NCBI GenBank assembly: GCA_964542585.1
Contig: CAZIUI010000006.1
Location: forward strand, 1 to 64,000
Length of the DNA stretch: 64,000 nt
Reading direction: 5' to 3'
DNA from: CAYYUA01 sp964542585
Lineage (GTDB): Bacteria; Bacteroidota; Bacteroidia; CAILMK01; CAYYUA01
Of this stretch, positions 10,028-18,912 are shown one piece after another. The notes under the pieces are model-generated. The model searched no databases, had not been told where the DNA came from, and was given only the letters and a program-made list of their open reading frames with translations. How positions within the stretch are numbered: position 1 is the first letter of the stretch; every line of letters starts with the position of its first letter. The translations under genes and the position numbers were made by a program.

Positions 10028-10157
10028 TTTTTCAGGTATTTCTATTCGTTTTTTTCACCACCTAAGACATAAATGATCTTACCGGCTCCCAAAACCCCAT
10101 TAAACTTTGATTAACCCAAGGCGTTCATTAAGCACATAGGCAAAACCGTAACACACC

Positions 10158-10862
10158 TTGACTAAGGTCTATCAGAAGGGTACAGCTGACCTTATTTTTT
10201 TGATCCTCGCTGGACTCTTTATCGCAACGCTTGTCACCGGCAACCTTATAGCTAATAAGTTCGTAAGTGTTGATCTAGGGTTTAAAACATTTATCATTTC
10301 AGCTGGCGTATTACCCTATCCGCTAACATTTTTAATAACTGATTTGCTCTCTGAAATCTTTGGGAAAAAGGAGACCCAAAAGGTAGTCATAGCTGGGTTT
10401 GTAGCCTCCTTATTGGTTGTGCTTATTGTACTGGTTGGCGGCCTATTTCCCGCATCCGAATCCTCCCCGGTTTCAGATGAAGTTTATAATAACACCTTTG
10501 GCAGTACTTGGCGGGTAATTGCTGCTTCCATGACGGCTTACTTAACGGCTCAATTAGTAGACGTAAAGGTTTACCACTTTTGGAAAAGAGTAACCCATGG
10601 AAAAATGATGTGGATCAGAAATAATGGCTCAACCGTATTTTCTCAGCTTATTGATAGTATCCTTGTAACAACGGTAATTTTCATAGGGCTAGAACCCGCC
10701 GGCAAAATAGCAAACCTTATTCTTGATGCTTGGTTTTTTAAGGCTCTTGTTGCTTTTTTTGACACTCCGTTTCTTTATGCAATTACTTATTTAATCCGTA
10801 AGCAGTTTAATCTGAAAATGGGAGAAGAGTTACCCAAGTATCACCTCGCGGAAACCCCTTAG
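10158..10862 (+). CDS. Queuosine precursor transporter, YhhQ/VUT family
   Basis: This 234-aa inner-membrane protein has about six hydrophobic segments and the family blocks NLIANKF, PYPLTFLITDLLSEIFGKK and FSQLIDSILVTTVIF. The family imports queuine or the pre-queuosine bases. The start is TTG at 10158 because the first membrane segment begins within 12 codons and no ATG precedes it. It fits with tgt further along the window, which inserts the base into tRNA. The gene converges with the MFS transporter gene, with one base between the stops. Confidence 0.88.
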   Translation: MTKVYQKGTADLIFLILAGLFIATLVTGNLIANKFVSVDLGFKTFIISAGVLPYPLTFLITDLLSEIFGKKETQKVVIAGFVASLLVVLIVLVGGLFPASESSPVSDEVYNNTFGSTWRVIAASMTAYLTAQLVDVKVYHFWKRVTHGKMMWIRNNGSTVFSQLIDSILVTTVIFIGLEPAGKIANLILDAWFFKALVAFFDTPFLYAITYLIRKQFNLKMGEELPKYHLAETP

Positions 10863-10863
10863 C

Positions 10864-12138
10864 TTACAATTTCTCCTCTTCAAGGGCTTCTCGCGGGTTA
10901 TTTTCAAGGTAACGTTCCTTTTCTTTTTGAAAGGTGTTTTCAAATTCCTTGAATTTATTCAGTTTACGCTTCTTACCAATAGAGGCTATTAGGAACCCTA
11001 AACCTAGCATGACCATTAAGCCCCCCACAATGCTTAAGGAATAACTTGTAGAAACAACTTTGTAAAGGGGGTTAAACAATATGGGAGAGAAAAACTGACC
11101 CAGAAAAAAGCTTGTGGTGACCCCACCCATTATCCGACCTCTCAGTTTCTCAGGGGCAAGCTCTAGCAGACAAGTGTTAGTATTAGGCATGAGCATTCCC
11201 ATACCAAAACCACATATAAAAAGTCCCGTAACCACTAATCCATAAATGGCGGAGGCCGAAATGGTAAGGAAACCCAACCCCATAGCCATAAATACCAAGA
11301 AGTACACAAAATGGTAAGTAGACTGGTTTTTTACTCTTGTATAGAAAAGCGAGGCCGTACCACCTGATAAGGTGGCAGCTGCAATGGCTAGGCCGGTTTC
11401 AGTACTGCTTACCCCTACCACATTCTGCAAATAAAAAGGAAGCTGGGTTGGGATCATGTAAAAACAAGCCATGAAAAAGAAACCAATACCATAAACAAAA
11501 AATACAAATCCTTTAGGGTAACTACTTTTAATGGTAACCCTGTTGTCTGAATCAATGCTTTGAATACTTGGTTCTTTGATATGATATAGTACCAAGGGCA
11601 GGTATAACAAGGGTATGGCAAACAGTAAAAAGGGAAACCGCCAGCTAACCTCCGTCATCATGCCGCTAAGGGCAATGAAAACCACGCCACCATAGGCCAT
11701 GAAAGAGGCTTGATAGCCCATAAACCGCTGACGTTCATGACCTGTAAAGTAATCACCAATGAGCGTGGTGACCGTGGTCATAATGCCAGCTACTGCAATT
11801 CCCACGAGCATTCGACCTGCTAGGATAAGGTAGAGGGAGTTCACTACATAGCCTGAAGTGCCTCCAATTATAAAAAGGCCGATAGCTGTTATTAGGACCT
11901 TTTTCCGTCCGAATTTATCCAACAGATAGCCTACTAGCGGAGACCCTAGACCAATAAAAAGCGCAGGAATGGTAAGTACAAGCTTAGTAAGTATCCCTGA
12001 GTAAGGAAGATATGAATAAGTTTCCTTTACATCGGGTAAGATGGGTGAAATGGTAGCCCCCACCATTACCGTTAGCGTACTGCATAACAGCAGGGTAGCT
12101 TTCAGCCACTTTGAGGGCAAAATCTTTTTCGTATCCAT
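10864..12138 (-). CDS. Major facilitator superfamily transporter
   Basis: A 12-segment MFS permease of 424 aa. The motif A loop GYLLDKFGRKK lies near residues 65-75, between TM2 and TM3, as in drug:proton antiporters (DHA1 type). A cytoplasmic loop of about 20 polar residues separates the two halves, and the C-terminal tail is highly charged. It probably exports a small molecule using the proton gradient; the substrate is unknown. The gene stands alone on the minus strand and converges on the queuosine transporter gene. Confidence 0.82.
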   Translation of the reverse strand: MDTKKILPSKWLKATLLLCSTLTVMVGATISPILPDVKETYSYLPYSGILTKLVLTIPALFIGLGSPLVGYLLDKFGRKKVLITAIGLFIIGGTSGYVVNSLYLILAGRMLVGIAVAGIMTTVTTLIGDYFTGHERQRFMGYQASFMAYGGVVFIALSGMMTEVSWRFPFLLFAIPLLYLPLVLYHIKEPSIQSIDSDNRVTIKSSYPKGFVFFVYGIGFFFMACFYMIPTQLPFYLQNVVGVSSTETGLAIAAATLSGGTASLFYTRVKNQSTYHFVYFLVFMAMGLGFLTISASAIYGLVVTGLFICGFGMGMLMPNTNTCLLELAPEKLRGRIMGGVTTSFFLGQFFSPILFNPLYKVVSTSYSLSIVGGLMVMLGLGFLIASIGKKRKLNKFKEFENTFQKEKERYLENNPREALEEEKL

Positions 12139-12260
12139 GACTCATCCCTTCGTTTGTCACCTTAAAACCCTAGGCTGTTGCAATGGTCATTCCAAGGCTT
12201 TACTATAAACTTCCTACATTAGCATTTTAAACAGCAGCAACCGAAAGAAGTTGAGGCAGC

Positions 12261-13265
12261 CTAGTGTTGCCCCCTTATCCAGTCCAGGGTTTCACCAATG
12301 GCCTGGTCAGCCGGCGTGATTTGATATCCTAATGCTTTTTGTGCTTTGATTGAAGTACAAGCCCAGTTCTGGTAGTACTTCTGTACCCAATCCGGGGTAA
12401 TCATGGGCGGTGTTTTTAAAACGTCAGCTTTTAGCTTTTGAAGATAAGCAAAACCTTCAGCCGCTTTCATGGGTATGTTGAATAACGGGTATTTTTTACC
12501 GAATTGTTCGCCTATTTTTTGAAAGTAAGTCGCGAGAGTCATATTCTCACCACCTAAAATATACCGTTCACCAGCGCTGCCATACTTCATAGCAAGGATA
12601 TGACCTTCCACCACATCCTTTACATAAGTAAAGTTGCCCTGTGATTTCCCACTTCCTAACATAAAGCGCCACTGACCGTTGATGTACTTTTGCATAAGTA
12701 AAGTGGCAGCGTTGCTGATGGATAAAACACCGGGCCCATAGACCCGCGTTGGATTGACCGTTAAGGCATCTCCACCATTGGCAGCAAAATCATTGATCTC
12801 TTGCTCATTTTGGTACTTGGTAGCTTCGTAGTGGTTGTAAAAGCTTATTTGTCTTACTGTTGCCTCATCAGCTGGATATTCAATAGTTCCGGTAGCCAAG
12901 GTTCCACCTGTGGAAGTAAAGACCACCCTAATCGCACCTTGAGCTTTAGCCGCCTCCAGTACATTGCGAGTACCCTGAATATTAATTTCATGAAAATCAT
13001 TTGGCCCTTTAGACCAGGCTCTGGCCAACGCTGCTACATGAAAAACGCCATCAGCGCCTTTCATAGCAGCCTTTAATTGCTTATAATCTGCAAGCGTTCC
13101 CTGAAAAAAAGTCAGTTGTCCTTGCTTATCCAGCTTTTTAAGGGGTTCGATTTTACTTCCTGTTCGGTATAGGCAATTAACAAAATGACCCTCAGCTAGC
13201 AGACGCTTAATCAGTTCTACCCCTAAGAAACCCGTTCCTCCAGTTACAAAATAAAGCTTTGGCAT
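12261..13265 (-). CDS. NAD(P)-dependent epimerase/dehydratase, extended SDR (dihydroflavonol reductase-like)
   Basis: The Rossmann nucleotide-binding motif VTGGTGFLG begins at residue 7, and the catalytic Y-x3-K pair is seen in YEATK near residue 148, preceded by STGGT as the Ser/Thr element. The length of 334 aa is usual for extended SDRs of the dihydroflavonol-4-reductase/sterol dehydrogenase group, which reduce ketones or oxidise 3-hydroxy groups on lipids and secondary metabolites. The substrate is unknown. It lies 5 nt downstream of the classical SDR gene, so the pair is an operon and may work on successive steps. Confidence 0.82.
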   Translation of the reverse strand: MPKLYFVTGGTGFLGVELIKRLLAEGHFVNCLYRTGSKIEPLKKLDKQGQLTFFQGTLADYKQLKAAMKGADGVFHVAALARAWSKGPNDFHEINIQGTRNVLEAAKAQGAIRVVFTSTGGTLATGTIEYPADEATVRQISFYNHYEATKYQNEQEINDFAANGGDALTVNPTRVYGPGVLSISNAATLLMQKYINGQWRFMLGSGKSQGNFTYVKDVVEGHILAMKYGSAGERYILGGENMTLATYFQKIGEQFGKKYPLFNIPMKAAEGFAYLQKLKADVLKTPPMITPDWVQKYYQNWACTSIKAQKALGYQITPADQAIGETLDWIRGQH

Positions 13266-13270
13266 GCGTG

Positions 13271-14056
13271 CTATTTATGTTTAGAATTCGCAAACATTTT
13301 TTCTGCCAGACGGGTCGTTAGGGTTGATGGCAAATGCTTGATCAAAAAAATTAAAACCTGATTGAAATAACCTGGAACAATTACTGGCTGTTTTTTATCC
13401 ATCTCCTTTATACCGATACGAGCAACTTCGGATGCCGGAAGCGTAAAAATTTTAGCTTTTGTACCTTGTTCCAGAGTTCTTGCAGCAACGTGAGAATTAG
13501 TAATGGTGGGGCCTGGGCAAAGGCAGCTTACAGCTATGGATGTATCTTTAAGTTCAGCTCGAAGCGCACCAGAAAACGCCAGAATAAAATTCTTACTTCC
13601 TGAGTATACTGCTTTGTAGGGGAATTTCAAGAAGGATGCAAGACTCCCTAGATTCATAATACGGCTATCCGGATGGCGTTTCAGCTCTGGTATCATGTAA
13701 TAAGTAAGGGACACAACACCTTGCACATTAATGTTCATCATCTTGAGGTTCTCATCCAGGGAAAGCTCTGAAAAAGGTCCCTGGAGTCCTAGCCCGGCAT
13801 TATTGATCAGCGTGTTAACCTCAATCCCATTATCGCTTAACCATTCCACGAACTGGCGGATACGCTCAGCTTTTTCCATGTTCATTTGGTAGTAAATAAC
13901 CTCTACACCGTACTCTTGTTTTAAGGAGCAAGCTGTAGATGGCAATTCATCATTGGGCAGGGCTACCAGCACCAAAGAACGCCCGCGCTTTGCACATTCA
14001 GTTGCTAGAGCCTGGCCAATGCCCCGACTAGCCCCTGTTACCAATGTGTACGGCAT
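13271..14056 (-). CDS. Classical short-chain dehydrogenase/reductase
   Basis: The cofactor motif TGASRGIG is at residues 7-14, NNAG near 87-90, and the catalytic Y-x3-K in YSGSK near 152-156. The length of 261 aa is normal for this family. SDRs of this type reduce carbonyls with NAD(P)H; C-terminal residues are basic and hydrophobic, as in DltE-like members that associate with membranes. It is the first gene of a two-gene operon with the extended SDR and has a candidate TAGCTTTG promoter element 17-24 nt upstream of its ATG. Confidence 0.85.
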   Translation of the reverse strand: MPYTLVTGASRGIGQALATECAKRGRSLVLVALPNDELPSTACSLKQEYGVEVIYYQMNMEKAERIRQFVEWLSDNGIEVNTLINNAGLGLQGPFSELSLDENLKMMNINVQGVVSLTYYMIPELKRHPDSRIMNLGSLASFLKFPYKAVYSGSKNFILAFSGALRAELKDTSIAVSCLCPGPTITNSHVAARTLEQGTKAKIFTLPASEVARIGIKEMDKKQPVIVPGYFNQVLIFLIKHLPSTLTTRLAEKMFANSKHK

Positions 14057-14072
14057 TCGCAGAATTTTCCTG

Positions 14073-14080
14073 CAAAGCTA
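14073..14080 (-). promoter_or_regulatory. Candidate -7 element for the SDR operon
   Basis: The minus strand reads TAGCTTTG, a match to TAnnTTTG, 17 nt ahead of the SDR start codon. No clear -33 element was seen. Confidence 0.45.
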
Positions 14081-14120
14081 AGTAGACTTCCCACCACTTG
14101 AAAATTTGAAAATATCCTGC

Positions 14121-15506
14121 TTAAAAATCGGATGAGCCCTTGAGAAGATTTTGGATTAGTTGCTCATCATTCATCGTTTGGTAAAAAGCTTTTACCTCAT
14201 CCCTAACAATAACATCCTGATAACGAACTTTTGTACGCAAACCAAGGCCATCAAGCGACCGACACCGGCTCAAAGCTACATAAAGCTGACCCCCTGCAAA
14301 AGCGCCGCGACCCAGATCTACATAGCAATTATCAAAGGTTAGCCCCTGGCTTTTGTGTATGGTGACAGCCCAGGCAAGCTTTAGAGGGTATTGGTTAAAT
14401 GAGCCTTTCACCTGCTCAACAACTTCCTGCTTACGGTCATCATATTGGTATTGGATACGCTCCCAGGTTTCTTGTTTGACCTCCTCTACCCGATCATCTT
14501 GTAGCCGTATCCACAAGCCTTGATCGTTTAGCTCTTCCACCTTTCCAATGGTACCGTTTACCCACCTGCGAGCCATTCCGTTCTGGGCATCCAGTTCCCC
14601 TTCATAATCATTCCTGATGAAAATTACTTGGGCTCCGGGTTTGAGGGACAATTGATAGGCTGTTGGCAGATTTTTCTCAGGAAAATCCCCCTCAATGGAA
14701 CCTTCCAAAACGAAAGCCTTACCTGGCAGTTTTGATAGGTTCCTACTATTGATCTGATTGGCGATTTGATGGGTAGTGGTTAAGGTAATGGAAAAATCAT
14801 CCGGATAGCCTGGATCCTGCGTAGTCACCTGTTTATTAAGGGTTTCAAGCTGCTGAGCCGTTATGCTACCTTCTCTTATACTGTTTAGAAGCGAAACGAA
14901 AGTTTGATCTGTTTGCCGATACATTTTTTGAAGTTCAATGTTTACAAGGTTTAGGTCGCTGAATACACGAGCTCCAAAAAAGTATGGCGTATCGTAGAAA
15001 TCCTCTAGAATTTCCCAATCATCCCCGGTTGTGACGGGTTCTAATTGATAAAGATCACCGACAAATAAAAGCTGTTTCCCACCAAATGGCCTATTACGCT
15101 GTTTAGTTACGCGCCTCAGAACAGTATCCAAGGCATCAATAACATCCGCTCTAACCATTGATATCTCATCAATAATAATAAGGTCAAGCTTATTGATAAG
15201 CTTTTGTTTATTATGACTTAAGCTAATGTCAGATAGCCGCTTATCATTCGGTAAAAGCGGTCCTAAGGGTAGCCGGAAGAAACCATGAATCGTTTCGCCT
15301 TTTGCATTGATAGCAGCAATGCCGGTTGGCGCCAGGATAACATGGTTTTTCTCCGTTTCCTGACTGATAACACGTAAAAAGGTACTTTTACCTGTACCGG
15401 CTTTACCCGTTAAAAAAGCAGATTCCCGGGTCTGCATGATAAGGTCATATGCATAAGAAAATTCCAGGTTTCGCCGGTCCAGGTTATCAGGTAAGTCATG
15501 ATTCAT
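14121..15506 (-). CDS. PIF1-like / RecD-type ATP-dependent DNA helicase
   Basis: This superfamily 1 helicase has Walker A in LTGKAGTGKST (residues 32-42), Walker B in IIIDEISMV near 112, and C-terminal helicase blocks VTIHKSQGLTFD and LYVALSRC near 390-425. The 461-aa protein is a compact PIF1/UvrD_C_2-type enzyme, expected to unwind DNA 5'-3' and resolve G-quadruplexes or R-loops; that role is inferred from the family. No nuclease or other fused domain is present. It is a single gene, divergent from pheT. Confidence 0.85.
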   Translation of the reverse strand: MNHDLPDNLDRRNLEFSYAYDLIMQTRESAFLTGKAGTGKSTFLRVISQETEKNHVILAPTGIAAINAKGETIHGFFRLPLGPLLPNDKRLSDISLSHNKQKLINKLDLIIIDEISMVRADVIDALDTVLRRVTKQRNRPFGGKQLLFVGDLYQLEPVTTGDDWEILEDFYDTPYFFGARVFSDLNLVNIELQKMYRQTDQTFVSLLNSIREGSITAQQLETLNKQVTTQDPGYPDDFSITLTTTHQIANQINSRNLSKLPGKAFVLEGSIEGDFPEKNLPTAYQLSLKPGAQVIFIRNDYEGELDAQNGMARRWVNGTIGKVEELNDQGLWIRLQDDRVEEVKQETWERIQYQYDDRKQEVVEQVKGSFNQYPLKLAWAVTIHKSQGLTFDNCYVDLGRGAFAGGQLYVALSRCRSLDGLGLRTKVRYQDVIVRDEVKAFYQTMNDEQLIQNLLKGSSDF

Positions 15507-15708
15507 TTTGTAGCTAATCTAAGCCGGCTGTGCTATAACCTCAGCCATTTTTAAGGCATGTAAAATTAGCGCTAATACACTTGAAAAACCAAAGAGTCGG
15601 ATTGTTAGAGTCGTTCAATTACTGTAAAATACAGGCCTTATCGAATCCTATCAATAGCTTTCAATCAACCGCCAAAATCCAGAAATTTGCTGGAAAACAA
15701 ACCTGTTC

Positions 15709-18126
15709 ATGTTCATAGCCTGTGATTGGTTAGGTCATTATATTGATCACCAACAATCACCTGAATCCATTGCTGAAATTCTTACCAATACGGGGCTCGA
15801 GGTTGAAGATCAGCAAACATTTTATGATCGCCCACCTCACTTGGATGACCTTTTCATAGGTCACGTGCAAATGGTAGAACCTCATCCGGATGCCGATAAC
15901 CTTTCTGTTACCCAGGTAGCAACAGGAGGCGGGGAAGACCTCCAGATCATTTGCGGAGCCCCTAATGTGGCTTCAGGGCAGAAAGTAGTTGTTGCGCCGG
16001 TAGGCACTACCATTCAGGACATAAACGGAGAGCAGCTTACCATCAAAAAATCAAAAATCCGGGGTGTACGCTCATATGGGATGCTCGTAGCAGAGGATGA
16101 GATTGGTTTAAGTCACAACCATGATGGGATCATGGTACTTCATGAAGAGGCCCCTTTGGGTAAGTCACTGCTCGATTACATGGAATTTCCGGCCCAAACA
16201 GTATTAGAGATAGCACTTACCCCTAATCGAGGAGATGCTGCATCTCACCTAGGCGTAGCGAGGGACCTTTCTGCTTACCTGGATCAACCGCTATCTAAGC
16301 CTGATGTAAACCGGTTTCAAGGATCAGCTGATGAAAAACCCGTAAGCATTGCCATTCATGATGAAGATTGCTGCCCTCGGTATACTGGCGTGGTGCTGGA
16401 GGATCTCAAAGTGGGCCCTTCTCCCGACTGGTTGCAACATCACCTAAGAGCTGTAGGACTTCAGCCCATTAACAACATCGTAGATGTTACCAACTTCGTC
16501 ATGATGGAAATGGGGCATCCTTTGCATGCTTTTAACTACCATGCAATAGCAGGTGACACCCTGCACATTCGAAAAGCTAATAAAGGTTCCTCATTAGTAA
16601 CCCTTGACGGCACCGATCGCACTTTAAAAGGAGATGAGCTTTTAATAGCGGATGATCAAAAGCCCTTGGCGCTAGCTGGTATCATGGGAGGAGAAAACGC
16701 TGCAGTAACCGAAGACACTTCTGCCATTTTTTTAGAAAGTGCCTACTTTAATCCAACGTCAATCCGGAAAGGGGCTGCTCAACATAACCTGCTAACGGAT
16801 GCATCTTTCCGTTTTGAGCGGGGAACAGATCCCGAGGCTACCCTAACCGCCTTAAAAAGAGCAGCGCTTTTCATCCAGGAAGTTGCCGGAGGAAGCGTTT
16901 CTTCAGCTATTTTGGATGCTTATCCAAAACCTGCAACGCCTCTTCAGCTAACCCTATCTTACGATTATTTGGATAAAGTGCTTGGGGACCAGGTCCCCCG
17001 GAATCGTGTTCAACAAATTCTTGAGCGACTAGGCTTTACTATTACCAGTAACAATGAAAGGGATATTCATCTAACCGTCCCTACTTTTCGTGCCGATATA
17101 ACGCGGGCTGTGGACGTAGTAGAAGAGATCATGCGTATCTATTCCTTAAATGTGCTGGCTGATGACAACTTACCGCTTATAAGGCTATCTAATGAGTACG
17201 ATCATACCAGCTACCGGCTTCAGCAAAAAATAGCACGCTACCTCACCGCTCAGGGTTTTATGGAAGTTATAACCCAACCTTTTACAAGCATAGATACAGA
17301 AAAAACCTTGAAAGGTATTGAAGTACCTGAAAGCGGAGTTGAGGTCGTGAATCCCTTAAATCAAGCTCAGGATTACCTTAGGACCAGCTGCCTGCCAAGT
17401 GGCCTGGAAATCATCGATTATAACTTACGTAGAAAGCAGCATAACCTCAGGCTTTTTGAACTGGGTAAAGTTTATGCTAAGCAAGGAGCCCAGCACACCG
17501 AGGAAAATTGGCTGAGCCTCTTTTTAACAGGTTCTTACCACTCAGCTACCTGGTATCAGTCAGCGGCTGAGGTAGACTTGTTTTACCTGAAAGGTATCCT
17601 TCACAACTTACTACACCTCTCCGGAATTGAAAAATGGCATAACCAGAAAACAGGGCTAAGTGGACTTAATTATGGCCTATCCTTACAAAAGGAGACTGAA
17701 AACATTGCACATATTGGAACAGTAAGCCCACAACTTTTAAAAGCTTATCAGATTAAGCAACAGGTACTGTATGCTTCTGTATCAGTGGATGCTTTGGTTA
17801 AGGCTTTTCAAAGCCATAGCCCAAAATTCAAACCCGTAAGTAAGTATCCTCAAATAGAGCGGGATTTGGCTTTAGTGGTACCGGATGAAACGCCCTATGA
17901 AGTTATCAAAGAAACGATCAATAAAGCCAACATCCCTGAGATCGTTAGTTTAAACCTGTTTGATGTTTATCAAGGGCAAAACATCGAGGAGGGCTTTAAA
18001 TCAATCGCCATACGATTTGTTTTTCAGGACAAGGAAAAAACGATGGAGGATGATCGCATAGATGCTATAATGCGACAGCTAGTGGAAAACTTGCATTCCG
18101 AAACCAATGCCACCGTTCGCCACTAG
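15709..18126 (+). CDS. pheT: Phenylalanyl-tRNA synthetase beta subunit
   Basis: The beta chain of the heterotetrameric enzyme that charges tRNA-Phe. The 805-aa length is normal. An N-terminal EMAP/tRNA-binding-like domain (about 40-150, with HPDADNLSVTQV and ICGAPNV) is followed by the B3/B4 editing domain (HPLHAFNYHAI; TLDGTDR; LAGIMGG), the B5 domain, a catalytic-like module (RPTFRADI-type block VPTFRADITRAVD) and a C-terminal ferredoxin-fold anticodon-binding domain ending SETNATVRH. The alpha subunit gene pheS is not in the window. It is followed by the coiled-coil and zapA genes. Confidence 0.97.
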   Translation: MFIACDWLGHYIDHQQSPESIAEILTNTGLEVEDQQTFYDRPPHLDDLFIGHVQMVEPHPDADNLSVTQVATGGGEDLQIICGAPNVASGQKVVVAPVGTTIQDINGEQLTIKKSKIRGVRSYGMLVAEDEIGLSHNHDGIMVLHEEAPLGKSLLDYMEFPAQTVLEIALTPNRGDAASHLGVARDLSAYLDQPLSKPDVNRFQGSADEKPVSIAIHDEDCCPRYTGVVLEDLKVGPSPDWLQHHLRAVGLQPINNIVDVTNFVMMEMGHPLHAFNYHAIAGDTLHIRKANKGSSLVTLDGTDRTLKGDELLIADDQKPLALAGIMGGENAAVTEDTSAIFLESAYFNPTSIRKGAAQHNLLTDASFRFERGTDPEATLTALKRAALFIQEVAGGSVSSAILDAYPKPATPLQLTLSYDYLDKVLGDQVPRNRVQQILERLGFTITSNNERDIHLTVPTFRADITRAVDVVEEIMRIYSLNVLADDNLPLIRLSNEYDHTSYRLQQKIARYLTAQGFMEVITQPFTSIDTEKTLKGIEVPESGVEVVNPLNQAQDYLRTSCLPSGLEIIDYNLRRKQHNLRLFELGKVYAKQGAQHTEENWLSLFLTGSYHSATWYQSAAEVDLFYLKGILHNLLHLSGIEKWHNQKTGLSGLNYGLSLQKETENIAHIGTVSPQLLKAYQIKQQVLYASVSVDALVKAFQSHSPKFKPVSKYPQIERDLALVVPDETPYEVIKETINKANIPEIVSLNLFDVYQGQNIEEGFKSIAIRFVFQDKEKTMEDDRIDAIMRQLVENLHSETNATVRH

Positions 18127-18185
18127 CGTATAAGAGTGTAAAAGGGAAATTCGAGGCTAGAAAAGTTTGTAAAAGCAAGTATTGT

Positions 18186-18512
18186 ATGGCGGGTGAGCAA
18201 GAAAACCATAATTCAGAAATAACAAGACTTCAGGAAATATACCAAACTGTTCGGGAACTGAAAGCTGAAAAAGCAGCACTAGAGGATGAAAATGCCGAGT
18301 TAAAGGAAGAGAATCATGGATTAAGAACCCAGCTCCAAACCCTGAAAACCCAGGTAAAGGAAATAGAGGATAAAAACCTAAATTTGCTAACAGCCAAATC
18401 TTTGAGTTCCCATCAACCGGATCACAAAATGATCAAATCAAAAATTGATCATTTTGTGAAGGAAATTGACAAATGCCTGGCAATGCTTAAAAGTCACGGA
18501 GGGACCCCATGA
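18186..18512 (+). CDS. Small coiled-coil protein, ZapB-like by form and context
   Basis: The 108-aa protein is an almost continuous coiled coil from about residue 10 to 70, with heptads such as ITRLQEIYQTVRELKAEK, then a short linker (SLSSHQPDHK) and a C-terminal helix. It has no signal peptide or membrane segment. Its TGA overlaps the zapA ATG (ATGA, 18509-18512), so translation of the two is coupled. ZapB of proteobacteria is a short coiled coil that binds ZapA at the Z-ring. Similarity to ZapB itself is not evident beyond the coiled coil, so the role is inferred from gene order. Confidence 0.6.
   Translation: MAGEQENHNSEITRLQEIYQTVRELKAEKAALEDENAELKEENHGLRTQLQTLKTQVKEIEDKNLNLLTAKSLSSHQPDHKMIKSKIDHFVKEIDKCLAMLKSHGGTP
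18498..18503 (+). promoter_or_regulatory. Strong Shine-Dalgarno site for zapA
   Basis: GGAGGG lies 5 nt before the zapA ATG at 18509, inside the end of the coiled-coil gene. Bacteroidota genes mostly lack such sites, so this probably supports re-initiation at the overlap. Confidence 0.6.
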
Positions 18513-18796
18513 GTGAGCCTATCAACATTCGGATTCATGTTGCTGATAAGGTATACCCCTTAAAAGTAACACCGGATGAAGAGGAGCGTATTCGTAAAGC
18601 CGCCCAGCGATTGAATGACCGAATTCGACAGCACAGGCAAACTTTTGAAGTGCAGGATAAGCATGACCTTTTGGCCATGTGTGCTTTAGAATTTGCAACG
18701 GAGGTTGAAGAACACGAAGAAAAGAATGATAATTACCAGCAAGAGCTTAGATCATCGATAAAGGCCATCGAGCAGGTCCTGAATACCAGTCGTTAA
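18509..18796 (+). CDS. zapA: Cell division protein ZapA
   Basis: The 95-aa length and the blocks INIRIHVADKVYPLKV and IRKAAQRLNDRI, followed by a C-terminal coiled coil, fit ZapA. ZapA tetramers bind FtsZ and bundle filaments at the Z-ring. It starts inside the stop of the preceding coiled-coil gene and lies just before rny. The same zapA-rny order is familiar from other Bacteroidota. Confidence 0.88.
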   Translation: MSEPINIRIHVADKVYPLKVTPDEEERIRKAAQRLNDRIRQHRQTFEVQDKHDLLAMCALEFATEVEEHEEKNDNYQQELRSSIKAIEQVLNTSR

Positions 18797-18834
18797 ATTT
18801 TGGCAACAAATTCGGAGAGGTTTAGGAAAATAGC

Positions 18835-18864
18835 TTGCTGATTTGTAGATGGCTTGTAACTTTA
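18835..18864 (+). promoter_or_regulatory. Candidate promoter for rny
   Basis: TTG (18835-18837), 19 nt, then TAACTTTA (18857-18864), seven of eight positions compared with TAnnTTTG. It lies 49 nt before the rny ATG. Confidence 0.5.
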
Positions 18865-18912
18865 AAAAGGCATTTTATCAGCAAATGCTTGTAATACCAC
18901 AAAAAGAGGCTT

